Positions 38,351-47,493 of a DNA stretch of 64,000 bases are shown here, piece by piece. Both the position numbers and the translations under genes were made by a program. Position 1 is the stretch's first letter; each line of letters starts with the position of its first letter. The DNA lies in the NCBI RefSeq assembly GCF_018310535.1, contig NZ_CP074102.1, forward strand, positions 7,502,001 through 7,566,000, in the 5' to 3' direction. The notes beneath the pieces were generated by a model. That model saw only the letters and a program-made list of their open reading frames with translations. It did not search any database and was not told where the DNA came from. The DNA is from Streptomyces mirabilis (GTDB taxonomy: Bacteria; Actinomycetota; Actinomycetes; Streptomycetales; Streptomycetaceae).

Positions 38351-39226
38351 TCAGCCCGCGGACTCGGCCGCGTGCGGGCTCAGCCCGCCCGTCGAGACCA
38401 GCGCGATGATGACGATGCCGAGCGCGATGCGGTACCAGACGAACGGCATGAAGCTCTTGTGCGAGATGAACTTCATGAACCACGCGATGACGGCGTATCC
38501 GACCGCGAACGCGATCACCGTCGCGAGGATGGTCGGCCCCCACGCCACATGTCCGTTCGCGGTGGCGTCCTTGACCTCGAAGGTGCCCGAGGCGAGCACG
38601 GCCGGCATCGCGAGGAGGAAGGAGTAACGGGCCGCCGCGGCGCGGGTGTAGCCCATGAAGAGGCCGCCGCTGATGGTCGCGCCGGACCGGGAGACGCCGG
38701 GGATCAGGGCCATCGCCTGGCAGAGGCCGTACAGCAGGCCGTCCTTGACGTTCAGGTCCTCGAGTGCCTTGCGCTGCTTGGGCGCACGGTGCTTACCGCC
38801 GGTCTCGTCACGCGCCGCGAGCCGGTCTGCGATGCCGATGACCACGCCCATGACGATGAGCATCGTCGCGGTGATCCGCAGATCGCGGAACGGGCCCTCG
38901 ATCTGGTCCTTGAGTGTCAGGCCGAGTACGCCGATGGGTATGGAGCCGACGATGACCAGCCAGCCCATCTGGGCGTCGTGGCTCCGGCGCATCTCCTTGT
39001 TCGTGAGCGAGCGGAACCACGCCGCGAGGATCCGGCCGACATCCTTGCGGAAGTAGATCAGTACCGCCGCCTCCGTGCCGAGCTGGGTGATCGCGGTGAA
39101 GGCCGCTCCGGGGTCCTCCCAGCCGGAGAACGCCGCCGTCAGGCGCAGATGCGCACTGGAGGAGACGGGAAGGAATTCGGTCAGCCCCTGGACGAGTCCG
39201 AGGATGAGGGATTCAAACCAAGACAT
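38351..39226 (-). CDS. uppP: Undecaprenyl-diphosphate phosphatase
   Basis: A 291-residue polytopic BacA/UppP enzyme that dephosphorylates undecaprenyl diphosphate, recycling the wall lipid carrier and giving bacitracin tolerance. Signature motifs are [13 protein letters not shown] (residues 14-26) and [12 protein letters not shown]. The frame is open to 40120 but [13 protein letters not shown] at ATG 39226 is the conserved start. No Shine-Dalgarno is visible. Confidence 0.95.
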   Translation of the reverse strand: MSWFESLILGLVQGLTEFLPVSSSAHLRLTAAFSGWEDPGAAFTAITQLGTEAAVLIYFRKDVGRILAAWFRSLTNKEMRRSHDAQMGWLVIVGSIPIGVLGLTLKDQIEGPFRDLRITATMLIVMGVVIGIADRLAARDETGGKHRAPKQRKALEDLNVKDGLLYGLCQAMALIPGVSRSGATISGGLFMGYTRAAAARYSFLLAMPAVLASGTFEVKDATANGHVAWGPTILATVIAFAVGYAVIAWFMKFISHKSFMPFVWYRIALGIVIIALVSTGGLSPHAAESAG

Positions 39227-39581
39227 GAAGTGAGGTGGTCCAAGCGCTGATCGGAAAGGGGCGACGGGCACGCCGAGCCGCTGCGGGCGGTGATCACGGG
39301 TGTTGGTGGCAGCGTAGCGTCCCCCAAGGACAGCTCTGCCACAGGGGTTTCGTGCGCAGACAGTGGGCGGGCAGTGGGCGGACGGCGGGCGGGCGGTGAC
39401 GGTCCTGTGCCGACCCGGTGGGCAACGTGGTCCACGGTGTGACCAGGGTGTTGACCTGCCGCTGGACCGGGACATACGTTGCAGTGGAAGAGAAAGCGCT
39501 TGCTGCCGCCGGTTCCGCTTCGGTGTCACCATGCGTTGGCCAACGTCTGACGTCACGTCCGATGGAGCGCTGATCACGTAC
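39227..39581 (+). promoter_or_regulatory. Promoter region of the oxidoreductase operon with LacI-type operator
   Basis: TTGACC (39451-39456) and TACGTT (39475-39480) are spaced by 18 bases. Just downstream, GAAAGCGCTTGC (39492-39503) is a LacI/GalR-type site around the palindrome AAGCGCTT. Two more perfect palindromes follow: CGTTGGCCAACG (39534-39545) and TGACGTCA (39548-39555). Control by a LacI-family repressor encoded elsewhere is inferred. Confidence 0.6.
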
Positions 39582-40784
39582 ATGAGTAAGAGCACCGAGT
39601 CCGCCCCCAACCGCCCCGCGACCCCGTTCGAGGGCCGCCGTATCCGGGCCGCCGTCATCGGTACGGGCGCCATCGCGCGCGGGAGCCATGTTCCCGCGCT
39701 CGCCCGGCTCGCCGAGGAGGGCGAGACGGAGATCGTCGCCGCGGTCGACATTGCGGAGGGCGCCGTCCAGAAGTTCTGCGCCGAGGCGGGCATCCCGCAC
39801 GCGTACACCGATCTGGACCGCATGCTGGAGGAGCAGCGGCCGGACCTGGTCGCGATCTGCACCCCGCCGACCCTGCACCGGGACCAGACCGTCGCCGCGC
39901 TGCGCGCCGGGGCCTGGGTCTGGTGCGAGAAGCCGCCGGTCCTGACGCTCGCCGACTTCGACGCCGTCGAGGCGGAGGAGGGGAAGGACGGGGGCCCGTA
40001 CGCGGCCATCGTCTTCCAGCACCGGTTCGGCTCGGGGTCCCGGCACGTGCGGCGCCTCATCGCCGAGCGGACCATGGGCCGCCCGCTCGTCGCGCACTGC
40101 CAGACCACCTGGTACCGCAATGCCGAGTACTACGCCGTGCCCTGGCGCGGGCGCTGGGAGACCGAGGGCGGCGGGCCCGCGATGGGACACGGCATCCACC
40201 AGATGGACCTGCTCCTGGACCTGATGGGACCGTGGAGCGAGGTGCGGGCCATGGCCGGGCGCCTGGTGCACGACGTGGAGACGGAGGACGTCTCGACCGC
40301 CCTCGTCCGCTTCGGGAGCGGCGCGCTGGCCACGATCGTCAACAGCGTCCTGAGCCCGGACGAGGTGAGCCGCATCCGTATCGACTGCGAGCGCGCCACC
40401 GTCGAGCTCACGCACCTTTACGGCCACAGCAACGACAACTGGCGGATCACCCCGGCCCCCGACGTGTCCGACGAGGACGTGGCGGCCTGGCGTGACTTCG
40501 GTACGGACGTGCCCAGCTCGCATCTGGAGCAGCTGCGGGAGCTGGTCGCGAGCATGCGCGCGGGGGAGCGGCCGCGCAGCAGCGGCGCCGACGGGCGGAC
40601 CAGCCTGGAACTGATCACCGCGCTCTACAAGTCGGCGTTCACGGACACGACCGTCCGCGCGGGGGAGGTCGGGCCCGGGGACCCGTTCTACACGGCCCTG
40701 CACGGGGGCGCGCCGGGTTGGGCGCCGCCCGCCGCGTCCGCCGGCGAGTCCGCGTCCACCGTGAGCCAGGAGGTGTCGGCATGA
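39582..40784 (+). CDS. Gfo/Idh/MocA family oxidoreductase
   Basis: A 400-residue NAD(P)-dependent sugar or cyclitol dehydrogenase: [20 protein letters not shown]ossmann motif, catalytic [10 protein letters not shown], and the C-terminal beta-sheet domain ([19 protein letters not shown]). ATG 39582 overlaps nothing upstream; GGAG is somewhat far (14 bases). First gene of a three-gene operon; its stop overlaps the next ATG by four bases. Confidence 0.87.
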   Translation: MSKSTESAPNRPATPFEGRRIRAAVIGTGAIARGSHVPALARLAEEGETEIVAAVDIAEGAVQKFCAEAGIPHAYTDLDRMLEEQRPDLVAICTPPTLHRDQTVAALRAGAWVWCEKPPVLTLADFDAVEAEEGKDGGPYAAIVFQHRFGSGSRHVRRLIAERTMGRPLVAHCQTTWYRNAEYYAVPWRGRWETEGGGPAMGHGIHQMDLLLDLMGPWSEVRAMAGRLVHDVETEDVSTALVRFGSGALATIVNSVLSPDEVSRIRIDCERATVELTHLYGHSNDNWRITPAPDVSDEDVAAWRDFGTDVPSSHLEQLRELVASMRAGERPRSSGADGRTSLELITALYKSAFTDTTVRAGEVGPGDPFYTALHGGAPGWAPPAASAGESASTVSQEVSA

Positions 40785-41722
40785 CCGAGTCCGCGCAGGG
40801 TGCGCTGCGTATCGTCCACGCCCATGGTGATCGCATCACGATCAGCGACACGACCACCGGCGTGGAGCTGTTGAGCTACGTCTACCGGCCCGAGGCGGCC
40901 TGGGAGGCCCCCAAGCCGTATCTGCACCCCCTCAGGACGCTGGCCGGCGACATCGTCACGGACTACCGGCCCAACGACCACCGCTGGCACAAGGGCCTCC
41001 AGATGACGGCCTCCCACCTGTCGGGCTCCAACCTGTGGGGCGGCAACACGTACGTCCACGGGGAGGGATACCTCGAACTCCCTGAACGTGTCGGGTCGAT
41101 GGCACACGTCGGCTTCGACGAGGTGGTCTCGGACGGGGGCCGCGCGGTCATCGCCGAGCGCCTCACCTGGCATCCGTACGACGGTGAGCTGTGGGCCGAG
41201 GAGGAGCGCCGCGTCGAGGTGCACGACGTCGATCCCGCTTCGGGTTCCTGGGCGCTGACCTGGACGACCGCGGTCACCAACCGGCGGGACGAGGCGCTGC
41301 GCTTCGGCAGCCCGACCACCGCGGGTCGGGAGATGGCCGGCTACACGGGCCTGTTCTGGCGCGGACCGCGCGCCTTCCGGGACGGCCGGATCATCGGGCC
41401 CGACTCCGAGGGGCCCGGCCTCATGGGGCGGCAGGCGCCCTGGCTCGCGTACTCCGGCGAGCACGACGGCGCCGACGGCCACGCGACGCTCGTCTTCGCG
41501 CACGCCCCCGAGAACGACCACACCGGGGAGGCGGGAGCCCACCCGGCCCACTGGTTCGTGCGCAACGATCCGTTCGCCGCCGTCGCCCCCTCGTTCGCCT
41601 TCTTCGACGAGCTCGAACTCGCCCCCGGCGACACCCTCACCCGCCGCTACCGCGTCGTCGTGGCCGACGGGGCCTGGGAGCGCGAGGAGGTCGCCAAGTA
41701 CCTGGGGGAGCACCCGTGGTGA
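40781..41722 (+). CDS. PmoA-like (DUF6807) family protein
   Basis: A 313-residue protein with the PmoA/DUF6807 pattern (YRPNDHRWHKGLQMTASHLS, NLWGGNTYVHGEGY, HATLVFAHAPEN). The family is named after a methane-oxygenase-like annotation but is usually found with sugar oxidoreductases, as here. ATG 40781 overlaps the upstream stop (ATGA) and follows CCAGGAGG. Confidence 0.82.
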   Translation: MTESAQGALRIVHAHGDRITISDTTTGVELLSYVYRPEAAWEAPKPYLHPLRTLAGDIVTDYRPNDHRWHKGLQMTASHLSGSNLWGGNTYVHGEGYLELPERVGSMAHVGFDEVVSDGGRAVIAERLTWHPYDGELWAEEERRVEVHDVDPASGSWALTWTTAVTNRRDEALRFGSPTTAGREMAGYTGLFWRGPRAFRDGRIIGPDSEGPGLMGRQAPWLAYSGEHDGADGHATLVFAHAPENDHTGEAGAHPAHWFVRNDPFAAVAPSFAFFDELELAPGDTLTRRYRVVVADGAWEREEVAKYLGEHPW

Positions 41723-42450
41723 GCGGCGCGCACGAGACCCCGGTGTTCAGCGGGCTGCCGGGCGCCGTCGCCGTCTCGCACCTCTGCGTGTACGACTGGC
41801 CCGCCGCCGACGGGGTCTCCGGCGGAACCCCCCATCTGCACCTGACCTGTTCGGAGGCGTACGTCGTCACCGGCGGGCGCGGAGCGGTGCAGACGCTGAC
41901 GACGTCCGGGTACGAGGTCACGCCGCTCGAACCCGGCACGGTCGCGTGGTTCACACCCGGCACCATCCACCGCCTGGTCAACGAGGACGACCTGCGCATC
42001 ACCGTCCTCATGCAGAACAACGGCCTGCCCGAAGCGGGTGACGCCGTGCTCACCCTGCCTCCGGAGTACCTGACCGACCCCGAGACGTACGCGGCCGCGA
42101 CGGCCATCCCGGCCGACGCGCCCGAGGAGGAGCAGGAGCGGGTCGCCCGGGCCCGGCGGGACCTCGCCCTGGAGGGCTACCGGGCGCTGCGCGTGGCGGA
42201 CGGGCCCGAGCCGCTCGCCGCGTTCCACCGGGCCGCGGCCGCGCTGGTGCGGCCCCGGCTCGCCGAGTGGCGCGAGCGGTGGCGGCGCGGTGCCGAGGCC
42301 GCCGCCGCGGCCACGGGAGAGCAGCTCGACCGGCTGGAGGGGGGCGACGTCTCCCACCTCGCCGACGCCCTCGTACGGTCCGAACAGCCGTCCGCGCACG
42401 GCAAGTTCGGGATGTGCGGACGCCTCGACGTCTACAAGGGGACCCATTAG
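41719..42450 (+). CDS. Cupin-domain protein
   Basis: A 243-residue protein with an N-terminal cupin (GGTPHLHLTCSEAYVVTGGR, YEVTPLEPGTVAWFTPGTIH) whose His/Glu/His metal ligands are evident, and an Ala/Arg-rich helical C-terminal half. GTG 41719 overlaps the previous stop (GTGA), so the three genes are translationally coupled. Likely an isomerase or sensor acting on the same sugar-derived substrate. Confidence 0.82.
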   Translation: MSGAHETPVFSGLPGAVAVSHLCVYDWPAADGVSGGTPHLHLTCSEAYVVTGGRGAVQTLTTSGYEVTPLEPGTVAWFTPGTIHRLVNEDDLRITVLMQNNGLPEAGDAVLTLPPEYLTDPETYAAATAIPADAPEEEQERVARARRDLALEGYRALRVADGPEPLAAFHRAAAALVRPRLAEWRERWRRGAEAAAAATGEQLDRLEGGDVSHLADALVRSEQPSAHGKFGMCGRLDVYKGTH

Positions 42451-42497
42451 CCCCTACGGGGGTTCTTCTCCGGGCCCGCGCCACCACAGGCCCGTCC

Positions 42498-42959
42498 CTA
42501 TGCCACCGCAGGCCCCGTCGCCGTCCAGCCCGGGGTCTGCGGGTGGGCCGTCAGGTGGCCGTGCTCGACCACCTCGCCGCACTCCCGGCACACGACCTGC
42601 GGGACCAGCTCATGGCCGCAGGTGTGCTCCAGCATCATGGGACGGAAACCGCCCTCCTGGAGATGGCGGTCGCCCCACGCCATCAGCGTGTGCAGCACCG
42701 GATCCAGTTCCAGACCGGCCTGGGTGGGCCGGTACTCGTAGCGCTTCGGGCGGTCGCTGTACTCGACCTTCTCCAGTACGCCCGCGTCGACGAGCCGTTT
42801 CAGGCGGGCGGTGAGCACATCGCGCGGTGCGCCGATGTTGCGGACGAGCTGGTCGAAGCGGGTGGCGCCGAGCGACACCTCGCGCAGTACCAACAGGGAG
42901 TACTTCTCGCCGACGAGAGCGAGTGTGTCGGCGATCGAACAGGGGCGGGCGTCCTTCAT
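42498..42959 (-). CDS. HxlR family transcriptional regulator
   Basis: A 153-residue HxlR regulator (CSIADTLALVGEKYSLLVLR, TRFDQLVRNIGAPRDVLTAR, LKRLVDAGVLEKVEYSDRPK) with a C-terminal zinc-finger-like Cys cluster (HTCGH...CRECGEVVEHGH). It is divergent from the thiolase gene over a perfect inverted repeat. Confidence 0.9.
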   Translation of the reverse strand: MKDARPCSIADTLALVGEKYSLLVLREVSLGATRFDQLVRNIGAPRDVLTARLKRLVDAGVLEKVEYSDRPKRYEYRPTQAGLELDPVLHTLMAWGDRHLQEGGFRPMMLEHTCGHELVPQVVCRECGEVVEHGHLTAHPQTPGWTATGPAVA

Positions 42960-42975
42960 GCCACCAGTCTAGAGG

Positions 42976-43033
42976 GTGGGTTGGATTGTCCAACCCACTG
43001 GGTTACTGTTGAGTCACCTAGTGGGTTTGGAAA
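42976..43033. promoter_or_regulatory. HxlR operator between regulator and thiolase
   Basis: GTGGGTTGGA (42976-42985) and TCCAACCCAC (42989-42998) form a ten-base perfect inverted repeat around TTG. A related half-site GTGGGTTTGGA follows at about 43021-43031, next to the thiolase start. Confidence 0.75.
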
Positions 43034-43061
43034 ACAAACTTGGTGAGTCTGGAGATCAAAC

Positions 43062-44231
43062 ATGCGTGACGCCGTCATCGTCGAAGCCGTACGCACCCCC
43101 ATCGGCAAGGGCAAGCCGAACGGCTCCCTCGCCCACGTCCACCCCGTGGAGCTCCTCGCCCACACACTGCGCACCCTCGTCGAGCGCTCCGGAGTCGATC
43201 CGGCGCTGATCGACGACGTCATCGGCGGGACCGTCAGCCAGGTGGGCGAGCAGGCCGCGAACATCACCCGGTACGCGGCGCTCTCGGCGGGTTTTCCCGA
43301 GACGGTGCCCGCCACCACCGTGGACCGCCAGTGCGGCTCGTCCCAGCAGGCCGTGCACTTCGCGGCCCAGGGTGTCCTGTCGGGGGCGTACGACATGGTC
43401 GTCGCCTGCGGCGTGGAATCGATGAGCCGTGTGCCTATGGGCTCGAACGTCCGAGGCACCGAGGATCCCTTCGGACCCGGGATCGCGGCGCGCTTCCCGG
43501 AGGGCCTGGTGCCGCAGGGCATCAGCGCCGAGCTCATCGCCGCAAAGTGGGGCCTGTCGCGCGCGCAGATGGACGCCTTCGCGGCGGGCTCGCACCAGAA
43601 GGCGGCCGCGGCCTGGGACAACGGCCTCTTCGACGGCGAGGTCGCGCCCCTGGAGGGCTTGGCCCGCGACGAGAGTGTCCGGCCCGCCACCACCACGGAG
43701 ATACTCGCCGGACTCAAGCCCGCCTACTACGCCCCGGCCTACGCCGAGCGCTTCCCACAGATCGACTGGTCCGTCACGGCGGGCAACGCGAGCCCGATCA
43801 ACGACGGCGCGTCGGCCGTGCTGATCACGTCGAGCGAGACCGCGGCCAGGCTCGGGCTGCGCCCGCTCGCCCGCCTGCACAGCTTCGCCGTCACCGGCTC
43901 CGACCCGCTGCTGATGCTCACGGGCGTCGTCCCGGCCACCGAGAAGGTGCTCCGCAAGGCGGGGCTCACCCTCGGCGACATCGACCTCTTCGAGGTGAAC
44001 GAGGCCTTCGCGAGCGTCGTCCTGAGCTGGCAGCAGGAGACGGGCGCGGACCTGTCCCGGGTCAACGTGCACGGCGGGGCGATCGCGCTCGGCCACCCGC
44101 TCGGCGCGAGCGGCACCCGGCTGACGACCACCCTCGTGCACGCGATGCGCGAGCGCGGAGCCCGCTACGGGCTGCAGACGATGTGCGAGGCGGGAGGACT
44201 CGCCAACGCGATGGTCATCGAGGCCGTGTGA
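43062..44231 (+). CDS. Thiolase (acetyl-CoA C-acyltransferase)
   Basis: A 389-residue thiolase with the active residues visible: nucleophile C91 (VDRQCGSSQQA), H345 (GHPLGASG) and C375 (QTMCEAGG). It condenses or cleaves acyl-CoA. GGAG precedes ATG 43062. Probably repressed by the divergent HxlR protein. Confidence 0.93.
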   Translation: MRDAVIVEAVRTPIGKGKPNGSLAHVHPVELLAHTLRTLVERSGVDPALIDDVIGGTVSQVGEQAANITRYAALSAGFPETVPATTVDRQCGSSQQAVHFAAQGVLSGAYDMVVACGVESMSRVPMGSNVRGTEDPFGPGIAARFPEGLVPQGISAELIAAKWGLSRAQMDAFAAGSHQKAAAAWDNGLFDGEVAPLEGLARDESVRPATTTEILAGLKPAYYAPAYAERFPQIDWSVTAGNASPINDGASAVLITSSETAARLGLRPLARLHSFAVTGSDPLLMLTGVVPATEKVLRKAGLTLGDIDLFEVNEAFASVVLSWQQETGADLSRVNVHGGAIALGHPLGASGTRLTTTLVHAMRERGARYGLQTMCEAGGLANAMVIEAV

Positions 44232-44286
44232 TCGCGGACGACCCGGGCCGTCCGGGGTTCCCGAGAGCCGCCGTGCCGGAGGCTGA

Positions 44287-45066
44287 TCAGTGTCCGCGCA
44301 GGTGGTGGCGCTTGCGCCAGGCCACCACCGCGCCGACCAGGGCCGGCAGCGCGATGAAGCCCATGGCGATCAGGAAGGCGGGGGAGGTCGGCGCCGAGGC
44401 CCGGGCCCCCGCGACGGCGTACGCGGCGGTGTTCGGGATCGATCCCAGGGCGGTGGCGAGGAGGAACGGCAGCCAGCCCATGCGGGAGACAGCCGCGCAG
44501 TAGTTCGCCGCCCAGAAGGGCACGCCGGGGAACAGCCGGGCCATCATCATCGTACGGAAGCCGTGCCGGCTGAGCTGTCCGTCGGCCGCCTTCAGCCAGC
44601 GGGCGCGCAACAGCGGGCGCAGCGCGTCCTGCCCGAGGATCCGGCCGAGCCCGAACGCCACGCCGGCGCCGAGCACCGTGCCCGCGAGCGCGGTGCCGAG
44701 GCCCAGCTGCGAGCCGAAGAGCGCGCCCGCCGCGAGGTTGAGCAGCGGCCGGGGTACGAACGCCACGGTGCACAGTCCGTACGCCACCGCGAACACCACG
44801 GCCGCCGCGGCGCCGCTGAGCTGCGGCGGCCAGCCGTCGGAGAGCAGCCGCTGCGGTTCGAAGAGCAGCACGCTCGACGCGGCCGCCGCGAGCAGCACCA
44901 GCAGCAGGGAGAGCCGGGACCAGGGCGAGAGCAGGACTCTCGTGCAACGGGCGGCGAGGCCCGTGGGCGTGGCGACGGCGAACTCCGCGGCGAGGGAGAG
45001 CTCAGTGACGGGAGCCGGGGGAACGGCTGTGGCGGTGCCCCCAGAGCGGGTGGTGGCATCGAGCAT
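44287..45066 (-). CDS. TVP38/TMEM64 (VTT domain) membrane protein
   Basis: A 259-residue inner-membrane protein with five to six hydrophobic segments and the VTT/DedA-like motif (FVPRPLLNLAAGALFGSQLG, GRILGQDALRPLL, RLFPGVPFWAANYCAAVSRM). Probably a lipid scramblase-like or transport protein. Divergent from the AlkD-like gene. Confidence 0.87.
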   Translation of the reverse strand: MLDATTRSGGTATAVPPAPVTELSLAAEFAVATPTGLAARCTRVLLSPWSRLSLLLVLLAAAASSVLLFEPQRLLSDGWPPQLSGAAAAVVFAVAYGLCTVAFVPRPLLNLAAGALFGSQLGLGTALAGTVLGAGVAFGLGRILGQDALRPLLRARWLKAADGQLSRHGFRTMMMARLFPGVPFWAANYCAAVSRMGWLPFLLATALGSIPNTAAYAVAGARASAPTSPAFLIAMGFIALPALVGAVVAWRKRHHLRGH

Positions 45067-45103
45067 TCGGCGACACTAACCGACCCGTGTGTGTGATCGC
45101 CGT

Positions 45104-45850
45104 ATGGTTCGTCTCATGGGCGTCACAGGTTCCGGAACGTCGGGTACGCGGTTCGAGGTGCCGAACAGTTCCCTCGCGGACACGGTCCTGGAACGGCTCA
45201 CCGCCACGTACGGCGCGGCGGCCGATCCGCAACGGGCCGTGTCCATGCGAGCGTACCTGAAGGACGTCGCCCCCTTCCTCGGTCTGACCACGCCCGATCG
45301 CCGCGTGCTGTCCCGCACGGTCCTCCTCGCAACAGCGGCCCCTGAAGAGGCCGATTGCACCGCCGTGGCCCTGCGCTGCTGGGCGTTGCCGGAGCGCGAG
45401 TACCACTATTTCGCCGTCGACTACCTGCGCCGCCATGTGAGGCAACTCTCTTCCGGTTTCCTCCCGGTGACGCGCCATCTCGTCGGCACGGTCTCCTGGT
45501 GGGACACCGTCGACGCACTCGCCGCCCACGTGGTGGGAGGCCTCGTGGCCGCCGACCCGAAGCTGAAGAGCGACATGGACGCGTGGATCGAGGACGACGA
45601 CCTGTGGGTCGCCCGTACGGCCCTGCTCCACCAGCTCCGTTACAAGGAGACGACCGACACCGAGCGGCTCTTCGCCTACTGCGTACGGCAGTCCGGACAT
45701 CCCGACTTCTTCGTCCGCAAGGCGATCGGCTGGTGTCTGCGCGAGTACGCGAAGACGGACCCGGAGGCGGTACGGGCCTTCGTGGCCCGGGAACAGGGGC
45801 GGCTCGCGCCCCTCTCCGTACGCGAGGCGCTCAAGAACATCGGCCCCTGA
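45104..45850 (+). CDS. DNA alkylation repair (AlkD/HEAT-like) protein
   Basis: A protein of about 248 residues made of HEAT-like helices with AlkD-family hallmarks (MRAYLKDVAPFLGL, ALPEREYHYFAVDYLRRH, SWWDTVDALAAHVVG, DDLWVARTALLHQLRYK, FFVRKAIGWCLREYAKTDPE). AlkD enzymes excise positively charged alkylated bases; the WDTVD Asp/Trp site is present. ATG 45104 or 45116 starts it; no Shine-Dalgarno, so perhaps leaderless. Confidence 0.9.
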   Translation: MVRLMGVTGSGTSGTRFEVPNSSLADTVLERLTATYGAAADPQRAVSMRAYLKDVAPFLGLTTPDRRVLSRTVLLATAAPEEADCTAVALRCWALPEREYHYFAVDYLRRHVRQLSSGFLPVTRHLVGTVSWWDTVDALAAHVVGGLVAADPKLKSDMDAWIEDDDLWVARTALLHQLRYKETTDTERLFAYCVRQSGHPDFFVRKAIGWCLREYAKTDPEAVRAFVAREQGRLAPLSVREALKNIGP

Positions 45851-46168
45851 CACACCGGCAGAAGCACCTGCCACACCCGCCCGCGTGGCGGGAAAAACCA
45901 TTCGACGTGGCCGGATACGTCGGCGATGATCGCCTCATGTTCCGGCACGCCTTCCTCCTCGCAGCATCCGCAGTCGCGGATGCGCCGAAGGCTGCCGTCC
46001 CGATCATCGTGGCCGCCGTCGACGGCGCCCGAAGCTGACCCTTCCCGGATCGTCCGGCGGACCCCGCAGGGGGAGGGTCGGCAAGTCCTTGGGGTCCCCG
46101 TCCCGGCCGCTGAGCGCCGGGGCCATCACTCAGCTCCGCTGACACTGAAGAGGCTTCGAGGTATCGCC
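45851..46168 (+). promoter_or_regulatory. Leader region of tuf3
   Basis: About 320 bases between the AlkD-like gene and tuf3. It holds a possible 33-codon frame (45937-46038, starting [17 protein letters not shown]) without a family match, which I do not call a gene. It presumably carries the tuf3 promoter and leader. Confidence 0.4.
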
Positions 46169-47347
46169 ATGCCCAAGACGGCATACGTCCGCACCAAACC
46201 GCACCTGAACATCGGCACGATGGGTCACGTCGACCACGGCAAGACCACCCTGACCGCCGCCATCACCAAGGTCCTCGCCGAGCGCGGCTCCGGCAGCAGT
46301 ACCCGATACGTATCGTTCGACCAGATTGACCGGGCGCCGGAGGAGGCCTCGCGCGGCATCACCATCAACATCGCGCACGTCGAGTACGAGACCGACACCC
46401 GCCACTACGCGCACGTGGACATGCCGGGTCACGCCGACTACGTCAAGAACATGGTCACCGGCGCGGCGCAGCTCGACGGGGCGATCCTCGTCGTCTCCGC
46501 GCTCGACGGGATCATGCCGCAGACCGCCGAGCACGTGCTGCTCGCCCGGCAGGTGGGCGTCGACCACATCGTCGTCGCCCTGAACAAGGCCGACGCGGGC
46601 GACGAGGAGCTGACCGACCTCGTGGAGCTGGAGGTCCGCGAGCTGCTCTCCGCGCACGGCTACGGGGGCGAGTCCGTACCCGTCGTACGGGTGTCCGGTC
46701 TCAAGGCGCTTGAGGGCGACTCCCGTTGGACGGCGGCGATCGACGCGCTGCTCGACGCGGTGGACACGTATGTGCCCATGCCCGAGCGGTACCTCGACGC
46801 GCCGTTCCTGTTGCCGGTCGAGAACGTGCTGACGATCACCGGGCGCGGGACGGTCGTCACCGGCGCGGTCGAGCGCGGCACGATCCGGGTCGGCGACCGC
46901 GTCGAAGTGCTCGGCGCGGCCGTCGACACGGTGGTCACCGGCCTGGAGACCTTCGGCAAGCCCATGGACGAGGCGCAGGCCGGGGACAACGTGGCGCTGC
47001 TGCTGCGCGGGGTGCCCCGCGACGCCGTACGCCGCGGGCACATCGTCGCCGCGCCCGGCAGCGTCGTCCCCAGTCGCCGTTTCTCGGCCCAGGTGTACGT
47101 CCTGTCGACGGGCGAGGGCGGTCGTACGACACCCGTCTCCACCGGGTACCGGCCGCAGTTCTACATCCGCACCGCGGACGTGGTCGGTGACGTCGACCTC
47201 GGCGAGCGGGCGGTCGCCCGGCCCGGCGACACCGTCACGATGACGGTCGAGCTCGGGCGCGAGGTGCCGTTGGAGCCGGGGCTCGGCTTCGCGATCCGCG
47301 AGGGCGGCCGGACGGTCGGCGCGGGGACGGTGACCTCGGTGGGCTGA
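46169..47347 (+). CDS. tuf3: Elongation factor Tu, divergent third copy
   Basis: A 392-residue EF-Tu: GHVDHGKT (residues 19-26), RGITIN, D-x-PGH, NK-x-D and SGLKALEGD. It delivers aminoacyl-tRNA to the ribosome. Several near-invariant residues differ: DMPGH for DCPGH, NKAD for NKCD, SGLK for SALK, and the start [19 protein letters not shown]. This matches the divergent tuf3 of Streptomyces, thought from the literature to be produced under special conditions. It is single, without fus or rps genes. A strong hairpin follows. Confidence 0.93.
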   Translation: MPKTAYVRTKPHLNIGTMGHVDHGKTTLTAAITKVLAERGSGSSTRYVSFDQIDRAPEEASRGITINIAHVEYETDTRHYAHVDMPGHADYVKNMVTGAAQLDGAILVVSALDGIMPQTAEHVLLARQVGVDHIVVALNKADAGDEELTDLVELEVRELLSAHGYGGESVPVVRVSGLKALEGDSRWTAAIDALLDAVDTYVPMPERYLDAPFLLPVENVLTITGRGTVVTGAVERGTIRVGDRVEVLGAAVDTVVTGLETFGKPMDEAQAGDNVALLLRGVPRDAVRRGHIVAAPGSVVPSRRFSAQVYVLSTGEGGRTTPVSTGYRPQFYIRTADVVGDVDLGERAVARPGDTVTMTVELGREVPLEPGLGFAIREGGRTVGAGTVTSVG

Positions 47348-47367
47348 CGGCCGAGAGGCAGGACGAG

Positions 47368-47401
47368 GGTGCCCGCTCCCGCTACGAGGGGAGCGGGCAC
47401 C
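47368..47401 (+). terminator. Terminator after tuf3
   Basis: GGTGCCCGCTCCC (47368-47380) pairs perfectly with GGGAGCGGGCACC (47389-47401) around the loop GCTACGAG. Confidence 0.8.
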
Positions 47402-47493
47402 GACTCGTACCGATAGCCGTCGGAGAGCCCGCGGCCCGCGCGGCGGTCAGGCAGCGCTGACAGCGCTCCTGAAAGGGGCGGCACAATGGACCT

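Noticed and set aside
39363..39581. Upstream extension of the MocA-type oxidoreductase to 39363
   Set aside because: The extension covers the promoter and operator palindromes and is not protein-like; ATG 39582 is preferred.
45937..46038. 33-codon gene upstream of tuf3
   Set aside because: No Shine-Dalgarno, no family match and only a short frame; not enough evidence to call a gene.
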